64,000 nt of DNA, from NCBI GenBank assembly GCA_001874325.1, contig MPCW01000004.1, positions 62,001 through 126,000 of the forward strand. The letters run 5' to 3'. The position numbers were made by a program, and so were the translations under genes. Source of the DNA: Flavobacterium sp. MedPE-SWcel (GTDB lineage Bacteria; Bacteroidota; Bacteroidia; Flavobacteriales; Flavobacteriaceae). Each line of letters starts with the position of its first letter. The stretch's first letter is position 1. The notes beneath the pieces are model-generated. The model was given only the letters and a program-made list of their open reading frames with translations, did no database searches and was not told the origin of the DNA. This document shows positions 17,433 through 26,203 of the stretch, one piece after another.

Positions 17433-18707
17433 TTGGAAATAGCCATAATATTATTTTTAATATTGCTTAACGGTATATTCTCTATGTCAGAAATCGCATT
17501 GATTTCGGCTAGGAAAAACCGTCTTGAAAGTGCTGCAAAAAAAGGTAATGCAAGTGCCGATACAGCATTAAAATTAGCAAATTCACCAAATAAGTTTTTA
17601 TCTACAGTACAAATAGGTATTACGCTTATAGGTATACTTACGGGTATATATAGTGGTGATAAAGTTACTGATGATGTAGAGAGCTTCTTTTTGCAATATG
17701 AGATATTTCAGCCCTATGCCGAAAATTTGGCAGTAGTGGTTGTGGTTGTGATTTTAACCTTTTTCTCATTAGTATTAGGAGAGTTATTACCTAAAAGAAT
17801 AGGGCTTATATATCCTGAGGCAATAGCTAAGTTAGTAGCTATGCCAATGAAGTATGTGTCTATTGCTACAGCTCCATTTATTTGGTTGTTAACTTCATCA
17901 ACAGATTTTTTGATGAAGATTTTCAACATACGCCCAACGGCAGATGGTAAAGTAACAGAAGAAGAGATAAAGGCAATTATAAAAGAAGGTACAGAAGATG
18001 GAGAGGTACAGGAGATAGAACACGATATTATGGAGCGTGTTTTTCATATTGGAGATAGAAAGATAAACTCTTTGATGACACACCGTAAGTCAGTGTCTTA
18101 TCTTACTTTTCAGTCAGATAAAAATCAGGTTAAAGAAATTATGCTTAAGGATATGCATTCTATATATCCTGTGTGTGAAGATAACTTGGATGAAATTGTA
18201 GGTGTAGTGTTGCTTAAAGATATTTTTGCTAGTTATGAAAACAAAGGTTTTAGCCTGAGAGAAATAACTAAAGATCCGGTATATCTTATAGAGCATACAT
18301 CGGCATACAAAGCACTAGAGATATTCAAGAAAACAAAAGTGCATTATGCTTTTGTAACAGATGAGTATGGTGTTTTTCAGGGTGTAATTACACTGAATGA
18401 TATACTAGAAGCATTGGTAGGAGATGCGTCTGATTTTGACGATGATGAATTTAAGTTGGTAGATAATCCAGATGGTAGTTGGACGGTTGACGGACATTAT
18501 CCATTACACGATTTTCTAACTTATTTTGATTTAGACGATCTTACTAACGATTATGAAGTAACAACAGTAAGTGGTCTTATTGTTACAGAGTTGTCATACA
18601 TACCTAAAGAAGGAGAAAAGTTATCTTGGAACTTATATGAGCTTGAAGTGTTGAAAATGGATGGTGTTAAGATTGATAAGATACAGGTAAAGTCGATAAA
18701 AGAATAA
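17433..18707 (+). CDS. CNNM/CorC-HlyC family transporter-associated protein
   Basis: A 424-residue membrane protein of the hemolysin/CNNM group, linked to magnesium and cobalt efflux. The N-terminal CNNM (DUF21) transmembrane domain spans about residues 1-180 with SMSEIALISARKNRL and the GELLPKRIG motif. A CBS pair follows (about 200-325) and a CorC/HlyC domain ends the protein (DNPDGSWTVDGHYPLHD). The start is a TTG, since the first ATG would delete most of the first membrane helix. It begins 11 bases after adk and ends 50 before obg, so it is probably in the same operon. Confidence 0.85.
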   Translation: MEIAIILFLILLNGIFSMSEIALISARKNRLESAAKKGNASADTALKLANSPNKFLSTVQIGITLIGILTGIYSGDKVTDDVESFFLQYEIFQPYAENLAVVVVVVILTFFSLVLGELLPKRIGLIYPEAIAKLVAMPMKYVSIATAPFIWLLTSSTDFLMKIFNIRPTADGKVTEEEIKAIIKEGTEDGEVQEIEHDIMERVFHIGDRKINSLMTHRKSVSYLTFQSDKNQVKEIMLKDMHSIYPVCEDNLDEIVGVVLLKDIFASYENKGFSLREITKDPVYLIEHTSAYKALEIFKKTKVHYAFVTDEYGVFQGVITLNDILEALVGDASDFDDDEFKLVDNPDGSWTVDGHYPLHDFLTYFDLDDLTNDYEVTTVSGLIVTELSYIPKEGEKLSWNLYELEVLKMDGVKIDKIQVKSIKE

Positions 18708-18757
18708 TACGAATAAAACGGTTTGAGTTTGGTAGCTTAGACTTTAAATTATAAAAA

Positions 18758-19759
18758 ATGACAGAAGGGAATTTTGTAGATTACGTAAAGATTTATGTAG
18801 CCTCTGGTAAAGGAGGAAAGGGATCTACACACCTACACAGGGAAAAATTTATAGATAAAGGTGGTCCAGATGGAGGAGATGGTGGTCGAGGAGGTCACGT
18901 ATACCTTGTAGGGAATAAGGAACTTTGGACATTATTTCATTTAAAATTTGCAAGACACGTTAAAGCTGGACACGGTGGAGATGGTGGTACTGCAAGAAGT
19001 ACAGGGTCTGACGGAATAGATAAATATATCGAAGTACCATTAGGAACTGTAGTGCGTGATAAAGAAACAAATGAAGTTCTTTTTGAAGTAACTGATCATG
19101 GTGAGAAAAAACCACTTGTTAAAGGAGGTAAAGGAGGGTTAGGTAACTGGCACTTTCGTAGTTCAACAAACCAGACACCTCGTTATTCTCAACCAGGTAT
19201 GCAAGGTGAAGAGCTAGATATTATTTTAGAACTTAAAGTACTAGCAGATGTTGGTCTTGTAGGTTTTCCTAATGCAGGTAAATCAACATTACTTTCAGTA
19301 CTTACTTCTGCTAAACCTAAAATTGCCGATTATCCTTTTACAACATTAAAGCCTAATTTAGGTATTGTTGCTTATAGAGATTATAAGTCGTTTGTAATTG
19401 CTGATATACCAGGTATTATAGAAGGTGCTGCCGAAGGTAAAGGACTTGGACATTACTTCTTGAGACATATAGAACGTAATTCAACATTATTATTTCTTGT
19501 TCCTGCTGATGCAGAAGATATCAAGAAAGAATATGATATACTACTAGATGAGCTACGTAGATATAATCCAGAAATGCTTGATAAGGATAGACTTATAGCA
19601 ATATCTAAAAGTGATATGCTAGATGACGAGTTAAAAACAGAACTGAAAGTACAGCTTGACGAAGAATTTAAGGGTATTCCTTATATGTTTATCTCATCAG
19701 TTGCACAACAAGGACTTGTAGAGCTTAAAGATGAGTTATGGAAAATGCTAAATAACTAA
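18758..19759 (+). CDS. obg: Obg/CgtA family ribosome-assembly GTPase
   Basis: Essential GTPase for 50S maturation and stress control. The glycine-rich Obg fold covers residues 1-160 ([30 protein letters not shown]). The G domain shows G1 GFPNAGKST at 169-177 and G3 DIPG at 216-219. The G4 position reads SKSD (283-286) rather than NKxD. At 333 residues it lacks the C-terminal OCT extension of longer homologues. It is the last gene of the cluster and is followed by a strong terminator. Confidence 0.95.
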   Translation: MTEGNFVDYVKIYVASGKGGKGSTHLHREKFIDKGGPDGGDGGRGGHVYLVGNKELWTLFHLKFARHVKAGHGGDGGTARSTGSDGIDKYIEVPLGTVVRDKETNEVLFEVTDHGEKKPLVKGGKGGLGNWHFRSSTNQTPRYSQPGMQGEELDIILELKVLADVGLVGFPNAGKSTLLSVLTSAKPKIADYPFTTLKPNLGIVAYRDYKSFVIADIPGIIEGAAEGKGLGHYFLRHIERNSTLLFLVPADAEDIKKEYDILLDELRRYNPEMLDKDRLIAISKSDMLDDELKTELKVQLDEEFKGIPYMFISSVAQQGLVELKDELWKMLNN

Positions 19760-19780
19760 AATCTTTAACTTTCGTATTTA

Positions 19781-19819
19781 TAAACAAAAAGGACGCTCTT
19801 AGAGCGTCCTTTTTGTTTA
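19781..19819 (+). terminator. Rho-independent terminator after obg
   Basis: Near-perfect palindrome centred on one base: arm TAAACAAAAAGGACGCTCT and its complement, GC-rich in the core and T-rich at the end. It ends the hpt-adk-CNNM-obg transcript. Confidence 0.85.
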
Positions 19820-19883
19820 AGGTAAATTACATAAAAACTGCAATTTAAGAATAGCATTGTTTTAAGAAATTCTTAAAAAGAGG

Positions 19884-19950
19884 TATCTTCGCATTGCAAA
19901 AAGCAAAAAAGTTGATTAATAAGTGTAACAATCTACACGATTAATCAACT
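19884..19950 (+). promoter_or_regulatory. Promoter and structured 5' leader of the S46 peptidase gene
   Basis: A near-consensus -7 element, TATCTTCG, lies at 19884-19891. Just downstream is a long hairpin: AGTTGATTAAT (19910-19920) pairs with ATTAATCAACT (19940-19950), enclosing a second stem GTGTA/TACAC with a six-base loop. No T-run follows, so it is not a terminator. It may stabilise the mRNA or control translation. Confidence 0.5.
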
Positions 19951-19993
19951 AATTGATTTTAACCTAACTATTAACCTTTATTCAATCAAGTTG

Positions 19994-22138
19994 ATGAAAA
20001 AATTAATTTTATTCCTTACCATGTTTATCATGGTATTGCCAGTAAGAGCAGACGAAGGAATGTGGTTCTTAATGTTCATAGAACGTTTAAACCACAGAGA
20101 TATGCAAAAAATGGGCTTACAGCTTACAGCTGAAGAGATTTATAGCATAAATAATCACAGTTTAAAAGATGCCATTGTTCAGTTTGATGGTGGTTGTACT
20201 GCAGAGCTAATATCTAAAGATGGTTTAGTATTAACTAACCACCACTGTGGGTACGGTGCTATTGCTGAATTATCTACACCAGAAGCAAACTACTTAAAGA
20301 ATGGTTTTTGGGCTGCTGATCGTAAAGGAGAGTTAAAGCCAAGTTCATTATACGTTCGTTTCTTTGTAAGAATGGACGATGTATCTAAAAGGATACTAGG
20401 TCAGGTAAATGATAGCATGACTGAAGCTGAAAGAGAAAGAGCGATCAACCAAGAAATTGCTCGTATTGAAAAAGAAAATAACGATGGAGGTAGATATACT
20501 GTGTCAGTACGTTCTTTTTTCCAAGGTAACGAGTACTACTATTTCGTTTACGAAGATTATAAAGATGTACGTTTAGTAGGTACGCCACCAGAAAGTATCG
20601 GGAAATTTGGTGGAGATACTGATAACTGGGAATGGCCACGTCATACAGGAGATTTCTCTATGTTCCGTATTTATGCAGATAAAGATGGTAACCCAGCAGA
20701 ATATTCTACAGACAATGTTCCTTTACACCCTAAGCACCACCTTCCAGTAAGTTTAAAAGGTGTTCAAGAAAACGATTTTGCAATGATTTTGGGTTATCCA
20801 GGTCGTACTAACCGTTGGATGCCAGCAGGAGGTATAGAGCAAAATGTTAAGTTTGCTTACCCAGCATGGGTAGAGTCATCTAAACTAGGAATGGATAAGA
20901 TGAAAGTACATATGGACGAAAAAGATGAGGTTCGTCTTAACTATGCTTCACAATATGCACAAGTAGCAAACTATTGGAAGAACCGTCAAGGTATGATAGA
21001 TGCACTTACGCAACATAAAACAGCAGCAACTAAAGCTAAAGCTGAGAAGAAATTTAATAAGTGGGCAAACAAGAAAAAGAATAAAGAAAAGTATGGAGAT
21101 GTTATCGCTACGATAAATAACTACTATGCTAAAACAAACGAAAAAGCACGCCACGATAATTACCTAATAGGTTTATTACGTACAAGTACTTTTTCTGTAT
21201 TACCATATAGTGTAGGTAGAGGTCTTGAGGCATATGCAAATGCTAATGAAAACGGACGTGCTGCTATGTTGCCACAAATTAAGGCTGCTATAGATGCGGA
21301 ATACAAAACACTTTACTTACCATTAGAGAAAGATGTACTTTCTGCTCAGTTAAACATGTACGCTACAAAATCTAAAGGATACCCAGTAGCAGTATATATT
21401 GATGAGTTAGGTAAGAATACAAATTATGACTATAGTCAGTTTGTAGAGAAAGCTTTTGAAGCTAGTATCTTTGCTAGTAAAGAAAAAGTTATGGCTTGGA
21501 TAGAAAATCCAAATAAAGATGCACTTAACGAAGATCCTTTATATAGATTATCTGGAGCTATAATAGCACAGTATAGAGCTAAAACTGATGAGCAAGCACA
21601 ACTTAGTGCAGATTATGCTAAAGCATTCCGTTTATTAGTACAAGGTATGAGAGAAGCAAACCCTAAAGCTAAATACTACCCAGATGCAAACAGTACACTA
21701 CGTTTAACATACGGTAAAGTAAGATCACTTCCTGCTGATGAAAGAAATGATGCTGAAGTGAACTACTATACTACTATGAAAGGTGAAGTAGCTAAGTACA
21801 AGCCAAACGATCAAGAATTTGACCTTCCAAAAAGATTAATAGAATTATATAACGATAAAGACTTTGGTCAGTATGCTGATAAAGCAGGTTACATGCCAGT
21901 AAACTTCCTTACAGATAATGATATTACAGGAGGTAACTCAGGTTCACCAGTACTTAACGGTAAAGGAGAACTTATCGGTTTAGCATTTGATGGTAATATC
22001 GAAGCTATGGCAGGTGATGTTATTTTTGATAAAGATCTACAAAGAACAATTAATGTAGATATTCGTTACGTACTTTGGGTTATTGATAGATTCTCTAACG
22101 CTAAGCATATTGTTGACGAAATGACACTTGTTAAATAA
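19994..22138 (+). CDS. S46 family dipeptidyl-peptidase (DPP7-like)
   Basis: Secreted serine exopeptidase that removes dipeptides from peptide N termini in the periplasm. The signal peptide is MKKLILFLTMFIMVLPVRA. The chymotrypsin-type triad His lies in TNHHCGYG and the nucleophile in TGGNSGSPV (Ser649 from this start). Eighteen residues after that serine is Gly (in LAFDGN). Porphyromonas DPP11 has Arg there, which gives acidic specificity, whereas DPP7 has Gly and prefers hydrophobic residues. It is thus called DPP7-like. About 714 residues, normal length. A TTG three bases upstream is an unlikely alternative start. Confidence 0.93.
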   Translation: MKKLILFLTMFIMVLPVRADEGMWFLMFIERLNHRDMQKMGLQLTAEEIYSINNHSLKDAIVQFDGGCTAELISKDGLVLTNHHCGYGAIAELSTPEANYLKNGFWAADRKGELKPSSLYVRFFVRMDDVSKRILGQVNDSMTEAERERAINQEIARIEKENNDGGRYTVSVRSFFQGNEYYYFVYEDYKDVRLVGTPPESIGKFGGDTDNWEWPRHTGDFSMFRIYADKDGNPAEYSTDNVPLHPKHHLPVSLKGVQENDFAMILGYPGRTNRWMPAGGIEQNVKFAYPAWVESSKLGMDKMKVHMDEKDEVRLNYASQYAQVANYWKNRQGMIDALTQHKTAATKAKAEKKFNKWANKKKNKEKYGDVIATINNYYAKTNEKARHDNYLIGLLRTSTFSVLPYSVGRGLEAYANANENGRAAMLPQIKAAIDAEYKTLYLPLEKDVLSAQLNMYATKSKGYPVAVYIDELGKNTNYDYSQFVEKAFEASIFASKEKVMAWIENPNKDALNEDPLYRLSGAIIAQYRAKTDEQAQLSADYAKAFRLLVQGMREANPKAKYYPDANSTLRLTYGKVRSLPADERNDAEVNYYTTMKGEVAKYKPNDQEFDLPKRLIELYNDKDFGQYADKAGYMPVNFLTDNDITGGNSGSPVLNGKGELIGLAFDGNIEAMAGDVIFDKDLQRTINVDIRYVLWVIDRFSNAKHIVDEMTLVK

Positions 22139-22163
22139 TTAGATTAATTATTTGTTCAAATAT

Positions 22164-22194
22164 AAAACGTCTCGCAATTGCGAGACGTTTTTTT
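22164..22194 (+). terminator. Rho-independent terminator
   Basis: Perfect palindrome AAAACGTCTCGCAA/TTGCGAGACGTTTT followed by more T, 25 bases after the S46 peptidase gene. Confidence 0.85.
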
Positions 22195-22221
22195 ATGTTT
22201 CATAGTCATCAGTAGTTTTAG

Positions 22222-22229
22222 TACTTTTG
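22222..22229 (+). promoter_or_regulatory. Promoter -7 element for the Mpl-like gene
   Basis: TACTTTTG, exact TAnnTTTG consensus, 18 bases before the ATG at 22248. It overlaps an in-frame TTG at 22227, which therefore cannot be the real start. Confidence 0.6.
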
Positions 22230-22247
22230 AAGAAATTATCTATAAAT

Positions 22248-23606
22248 ATGCGTACACATTTTATTGCAATAGGTGGTGCAGCAATGCACAACCTTGCATT
22301 AGCACTTAATGAGAAAGGATATAAAGTAACGGGTAGTGATGATGCTATATTCGAACCATCGCGCACACGTTTAGAAAGTAAAGGATTACTACCTGTTAAA
22401 ACAGGATGGTTTCCAGAGAAAATAACTACAGATATAGAGGCAATAATATTAGGGATGCACGCTAAGGCAGATAACCCTGAATTATTGAAAGCACAAGAGC
22501 TAGGGTTAAAAATCTATTCATATCCAGAATTTTTATATGAGCAATGTAAAAATAAGACTCGTGTAGTAATAGGTGGCTCACACGGTAAAACTACCATAAC
22601 AAGTATGATATTACATGTAATGCATTATCATGAAATAGATGTAGACTATATGGTAGGGGCGCAATTAGAAGGGTTTGATACTATGGTACGCCTTACCGAA
22701 GAAAATGATTTTATAGTGCTAGAAGGAGATGAATATTTATCGTCGCCAATGGATAGACGACCGAAGTTTCATTTATACCAACCTAATATTGCCTTGATAA
22801 GTGGTATAGCTTGGGATCATATTAATGTGTTTCCTACGTATGAAAACTATGTGGAGCAGTTTGAAATATTTGTAGAGCAAATAACTAAGGGAGGTATTTT
22901 AGTATATAATGAAGATGATGCTGAGGTAAAACGTGTTGCAGAAACATCGGCTAACCCTATACGTAAAATGCTATATCAAACTCCAGAATACTCAGTTGAA
23001 GATGGGGTTACTTATCTTGAAACTCCAGAGGGTGCTATGCCTATAGAAGTTTTTGGAGAACATAACTTAAACAATCTTGCGGGTGCGAAATGGATATGTC
23101 AGAATATGGGAGTTGACGAAGCTGATTTTTATGAAGCAATTTCAACATTTAAAGGAGCAAGTAAGCGTCTTGAAAAAATTGCCGAAAAAGGAAATAATGT
23201 AGCGTATAAAGATTTTGCACATTCACCTAGTAAAGTGGCAGCGACAACTAAAGCAGTAAAGGAGCAATACCCAGACCGTACACTTGTAGCTTGTTTAGAG
23301 TTACATACTTATAGTAGTCTTAATGCTGAGTTTTTAAAAGAATATGAAGGAGCGTTGAGTAGTGCAGATATTCCAGTTGTGTTTTATTCGCCAGATGCAG
23401 TTAAAATAAAACAACTTGAAGAAGTTACTTACGATCAGATAGCAAAAGCATTTAATCGTGAAGATTTAATTATCTATACAAATCCTGATGAGTTTAAAGA
23501 ATACCTTTTCAGTTTGAAAAAACAAGATAAAGGCACGGCATTATTACTAATGAGTTCAGGTAATTATGGCGGGCTTAATTTTGATGAAGTTAAAACATTA
23601 TTATAG
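22248..23606 (+). CDS. mpl: Mur ligase family, UDP-MurNAc-tripeptide ligase Mpl-like
   Basis: Peptidoglycan recycling ligase expected to attach the tripeptide L-Ala-D-Glu-mDAP to UDP-MurNAc. The N terminus MRTHFIAIGGAAMHNLALAL is the UDP-binding Rossmann domain typical of MurC/Mpl; the ATP site is GGSHGKTT at residues 109-116. The central EGDEYLSSPMDRRPKF is Mpl-like. The 452-residue length fits Mpl; MurC is less likely, as it normally sits in the cell-wall gene cluster. Start chosen downstream of the promoter element. Confidence 0.85.
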   Translation: MRTHFIAIGGAAMHNLALALNEKGYKVTGSDDAIFEPSRTRLESKGLLPVKTGWFPEKITTDIEAIILGMHAKADNPELLKAQELGLKIYSYPEFLYEQCKNKTRVVIGGSHGKTTITSMILHVMHYHEIDVDYMVGAQLEGFDTMVRLTEENDFIVLEGDEYLSSPMDRRPKFHLYQPNIALISGIAWDHINVFPTYENYVEQFEIFVEQITKGGILVYNEDDAEVKRVAETSANPIRKMLYQTPEYSVEDGVTYLETPEGAMPIEVFGEHNLNNLAGAKWICQNMGVDEADFYEAISTFKGASKRLEKIAEKGNNVAYKDFAHSPSKVAATTKAVKEQYPDRTLVACLELHTYSSLNAEFLKEYEGALSSADIPVVFYSPDAVKIKQLEEVTYDQIAKAFNREDLIIYTNPDEFKEYLFSLKKQDKGTALLLMSSGNYGGLNFDEVKTLL

Positions 23607-23630
23607 TAAATATTAATGATGTATGGTAAT

Positions 23631-23661
23631 AAAATAAGGGAGCTAAAAGCTCCCTTATTTT
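23631..23661. terminator. Bidirectional terminator
   Basis: Stem AAAATAAGGGAGCT (23631-23644) with AGCTCCCTTATTTT (23648-23661), three-base loop. It lies between the converging Mpl-like and DUF1287 genes and overlaps the DUF1287 stop codon. Confidence 0.85.
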
Positions 23662-24224
23662 TTATATCTATAATGTCCTGTAATAGTGTAATTGAAAAGA
23701 CAATCTTCGAGCTCTTGACCGCGACCTATGTTGTGTACTAACTTATAACGTTTTCCATCACTAGATTTTTTATTTACTACTATACCAATATGGGGCATGT
23801 TTCCAGCTAACATCCATGTTACAATATCACCAGGTTTATAATCTTGAGCATTTTCAGAAATAGATAAGGATTTCCCTTTTCTACTAAAAAATGTTTGTAA
23901 GTTAGGTACACGTCTATGATCGATATTAGTGTCAGTACGTTTTAACCCCCAGTTTTTAGGATATTTAGAGAAATTAGCCTTCATGTCTTCGTGTACTTCT
24001 TTTTGTAAATCGATGCCTAGTTTACGATAAGCTCTAATTACAACATCGGTACAAACACCTTTGTTTTTTGCTACATCTCCATTAGGGTAAGGTATTTTAC
24101 AATAACTCCCATCATATACCACATGATCTTTAGTGAGTGATATAGCAGCGTTAGAAAGCCTTTCGGCAAAATTGTCCTGAATAGGGTTTATCAACAAGAA
24201 TAATAAAAGTACAAAATGTTTCAT
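23655..24224 (-). CDS. DUF1287 family secreted protein
   Basis: A 189-residue exported protein: MKHFVLLLFLLINPIQDNFA is a signal peptide. The body matches DUF1287, a group with NlpC/P60-like folding; GVCTDVVIRAYRKLG contains the probable nucleophile Cys58, and NMPHIGIVV contains the probable His145. A cell-wall peptidase or amidase role is therefore plausible. It faces the Mpl-like recycling ligase, which fits but does not prove a link. Its 5' end and upstream region are duplicated 469 bases away, upstream of radC. Confidence 0.8.
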   Translation of the reverse strand: MKHFVLLLFLLINPIQDNFAERLSNAAISLTKDHVVYDGSYCKIPYPNGDVAKNKGVCTDVVIRAYRKLGIDLQKEVHEDMKANFSKYPKNWGLKRTDTNIDHRRVPNLQTFFSRKGKSLSISENAQDYKPGDIVTWMLAGNMPHIGIVVNKKSSDGKRYKLVHNIGRGQELEDCLFNYTITGHYRYKK

Positions 24225-24323
24225 GCTAGTTGGTTTGTTATCAAAACGTAAGGATTCTTATTTGTAGTATAGTTCTTTTAAGAATAACTATATTCGTAAC
24301 TCAACTATCTAAATATTACTATG
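24181..24323. repeat. Direct repeat, copy 1
   Basis: 143 bases covering the first 15 codons of the DUF1287 gene (minus strand), the divergent promoter region and the ATG of the 88-residue gene. Copy 2 lies at 24650-24792, in the same orientation, with about 20 differences concentrated in the last half. Confidence 0.85.
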
Positions 24324-24587
24324 GAAAAACTAAAATTTTATTCTGATTTGGTTCCAACAGAAGAAAATAACCTCACAATTAAGACCCAAAACGGTGTTTT
24401 ATTAAGAGATGTAAGAAAATTCATCGAAGATAATTTTATTGAAAACTTTAGCTTTTTAGAGCTTTTTTATGATTCAAATACAGATAAAATAAGAGTCAAT
24501 AAAATAGAGGGCTGTTTGGAAGATAAGTATTCAGATTTTACAACAAAAATATCAAATAGTCAGTATGGGTGCTTATTTGAGTTTTAA
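24321..24587 (+). CDS. Hypothetical protein, 88 residues
   Basis: I do not recognise this protein. It is a soluble, acidic 88-residue product without a signal peptide or membrane segment (starts MEKLKFYSDLVPTEENN). It begins exactly at the end of copy 1 of a 143-base direct repeat, so its ATG takes the place that the radC ATG has in copy 2. It also receives the same -7-like element, TATATTCG. This placement suggests it was inserted between, or created with, the duplicated promoter. Confidence 0.6.
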   Translation: MEKLKFYSDLVPTEENNLTIKTQNGVLLRDVRKFIEDNFIENFSFLELFYDSNTDKIRVNKIEGCLEDKYSDFTTKISNSQYGCLFEF

Positions 24588-24645
24588 ATTATACATAATA
24601 CGATATAAATAGGAAGTCAATCATGTTATAACATCAGAAGGGTTT

Positions 24646-24693
24646 CTAAATAGAGTTTATCAATAAGAATAGTAAAAGTACAAAATGCTTCAT
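24646..24693 (-). pseudogene. Remnant of the DUF1287 gene 5' end
   Basis: On the minus strand this reads MKHFVLLLFLLINSI then a stop, matching the first 13 residues of the complete DUF1287 signal peptide. It is a 15-codon leftover of a duplicated gene start inside repeat copy 2, with no downstream coding sequence. Confidence 0.75.
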
Positions 24694-24792
24694 GCTAGTT
24701 GGTTTGTTATCAAAACGTAAGGATGTTTAAGTGTAGTATGATTCTTTTTAAGAATAATTATATTCGCAAACCAACCGTTTAATATTACTATG
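24650..24792. repeat. Direct repeat, copy 2
   Basis: 143 bases matching copy 1 at 24181-24323. This copy ends at the radC ATG and carries the TATATTCG -7-like element for radC. The stretch between 24588 and 24649 holds nothing recognisable. Confidence 0.85.
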
Positions 24793-25488
24793 AAGGAAAT
24801 ACAAAGCTCATTCCCTATAAAAGATTGGGCAGAAGATGATAAGCCTCGCGAAAAATTAATGCTAAAAGGTAAGTCTACTTTAAGCGATGCCGAATTGATA
24901 GCTATTCTTATAGGCTCGGGTAATCGCAATGAAAGTGCTGTAGAGCTTAGTAAACGTGTGCTTGCTAGTAGTAAGAACAATTTGAATACCTTAGGGAAAC
25001 AATCATTACAGCAATTAATGGAGTTTAAAGGAATAGGAGAAGCAAAGGCTATAACTATTGCTGCTGCCATGGAACTAGGGCGTAGACGTAGAGCAGAAGA
25101 AGCCCTAGTTTTAGAAGAAATTACATATAGCAAGGCTATTTTCAGGATTATGCAACCTATTATTGGCGAATTGCCTCACGAAGAGTTCTGGATTATTTAT
25201 TTAAATAATTCGAATAAAGTAATCTATAAAAGGCAATTAAGTAAAGGTGGTATTACCAGTACAGTTGTTGATGTGCGTATTGTATTTAAAACAGCATTAG
25301 AGCAAAATGCGGTGAGTATAATATTAGTTCATAACCATCCCTCAGGAAAGTTAGAAGCAAGTGAAGATGATAAGAAAATAACAAGACAGTTAAAAGTAGC
25401 AGGGCATAGCTTAGATATTAAAATACAAGATCATGTAATTATAAGTGAAAACGGGTATTTTAGTTTTGCTGACGAAGGTATTTTGTAG
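24790..25488 (+). CDS. radC: RadC family protein (JAB metalloprotease-like)
   Basis: A 232-residue RadC/UPF0758 protein. The N-terminal helical part has a helix-hairpin-helix motif (FKGIGEAKA, 79-87); the C-terminal JAB/MPN domain carries the zinc motif HNHPSG (181-186) with the acidic ligand at Asp194. It was named for DNA repair, but a specific role in repair has been doubted. Its promoter lies in copy 2 of the duplicated segment. The start ATG is the last base triplet of that repeat. Confidence 0.93.
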   Translation: MKEIQSSFPIKDWAEDDKPREKLMLKGKSTLSDAELIAILIGSGNRNESAVELSKRVLASSKNNLNTLGKQSLQQLMEFKGIGEAKAITIAAAMELGRRRRAEEALVLEEITYSKAIFRIMQPIIGELPHEEFWIIYLNNSNKVIYKRQLSKGGITSTVVDVRIVFKTALEQNAVSIILVHNHPSGKLEASEDDKKITRQLKVAGHSLDIKIQDHVIISENGYFSFADEGIL

Positions 25489-25574
25489 TCTTTTTATTTT
25501 ATTATAAATCAAACGAATTTAGTCAATAAATTAAATTTAACATATCTTTATTATGTAGATATAATTTATAGCTG

Positions 25575-25596
25575 TAGTTTTGAAACGTTCATTTCA
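25575..25596 (+). promoter_or_regulatory. Promoter and operator of the tetR gene
   Basis: TAGTTTTG (25575-25582) is an exact -7 element. It overlaps TGAAACGTTCATTTCA (25581-25596), a 16-base imperfect palindrome that differs at two positions from the perfect palindrome before the SDR gene. A repressor bound here would block its own promoter. The ATG follows after eight bases. Confidence 0.65.
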
Positions 25597-25604
25597 GTTA
25601 ACGT

Positions 25605-26186
25605 ATGCCAAGGGTAGAAACATTTAATAAAGAGTTCGTTTTAAAGCAAGCCATCGAAGTATTTCACGATAAGGGATATAACGCTACATCTATGCAAGAC
25701 TTGGTTGATGCTACTGGTTTGAACAGATCGAGTATATATAATTCATTTGGTAGTAAACTTGATTTGTATATGGAATGTTTAAAAACATATCAAGGAAAAT
25801 ATGCCGTAAAGATTTCAAATATTTTAGAAGGAGCAGAGAATTCTCTAAATGCTATTGAGCTTCTCTTTGAACTGTACTTACAAGAGATTATTAGTGATGA
25901 AGAGGATAAAGGATGTATGATAACCAACTGTACATCTGAAATGGCAAATCAACAAACTTGTGTTACTCGGTTTTTAAATAGTAATCAAGAGTCATTTCTT
26001 TCTTTATTAGAGGAATTGGTTTTTAAAGGACAACAAGAATCAGTTTTTAATACTATTAGAACGCCTAGAGAGTACGCATTATACCTGTTCTCTTCTATTC
26101 AAGGGTTTAGAACGGCAGGTATTTTAATGTCAAACAAAAAAGACTTACAAGTTATTGTAAAAACAATTATACAAACATTAATCTAA
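25605..26186 (+). CDS. TetR/AcrR family transcriptional regulator
   Basis: A 193-residue TetR-type repressor. The N-terminal helix-turn-helix includes GYNATSMQDLVDATGLNRSS, and the C-terminal ligand-binding half contains ISDEEDKGCMITNCTSEM, common in regulators of this type next to SDR or quinone/aldehyde enzymes. It is placed upstream of, and in the same direction as, an SDR oxidoreductase. Matching palindromes before both genes indicate self-control and control of the SDR gene. Confidence 0.9.
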   Translation: MPRVETFNKEFVLKQAIEVFHDKGYNATSMQDLVDATGLNRSSIYNSFGSKLDLYMECLKTYQGKYAVKISNILEGAENSLNAIELLFELYLQEIISDEEDKGCMITNCTSEMANQQTCVTRFLNSNQESFLSLLEELVFKGQQESVFNTIRTPREYALYLFSSIQGFRTAGILMSNKKDLQVIVKTIIQTLI

Positions 26187-26203
26187 ATTTTTTTAATCAA
26201 ATC

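Noticed and set aside
24690-25133. Minus-strand open frame of 147 codons over the start of radC
   Set aside because: It lies opposite a clear RadC protein and its product resembles no known family.
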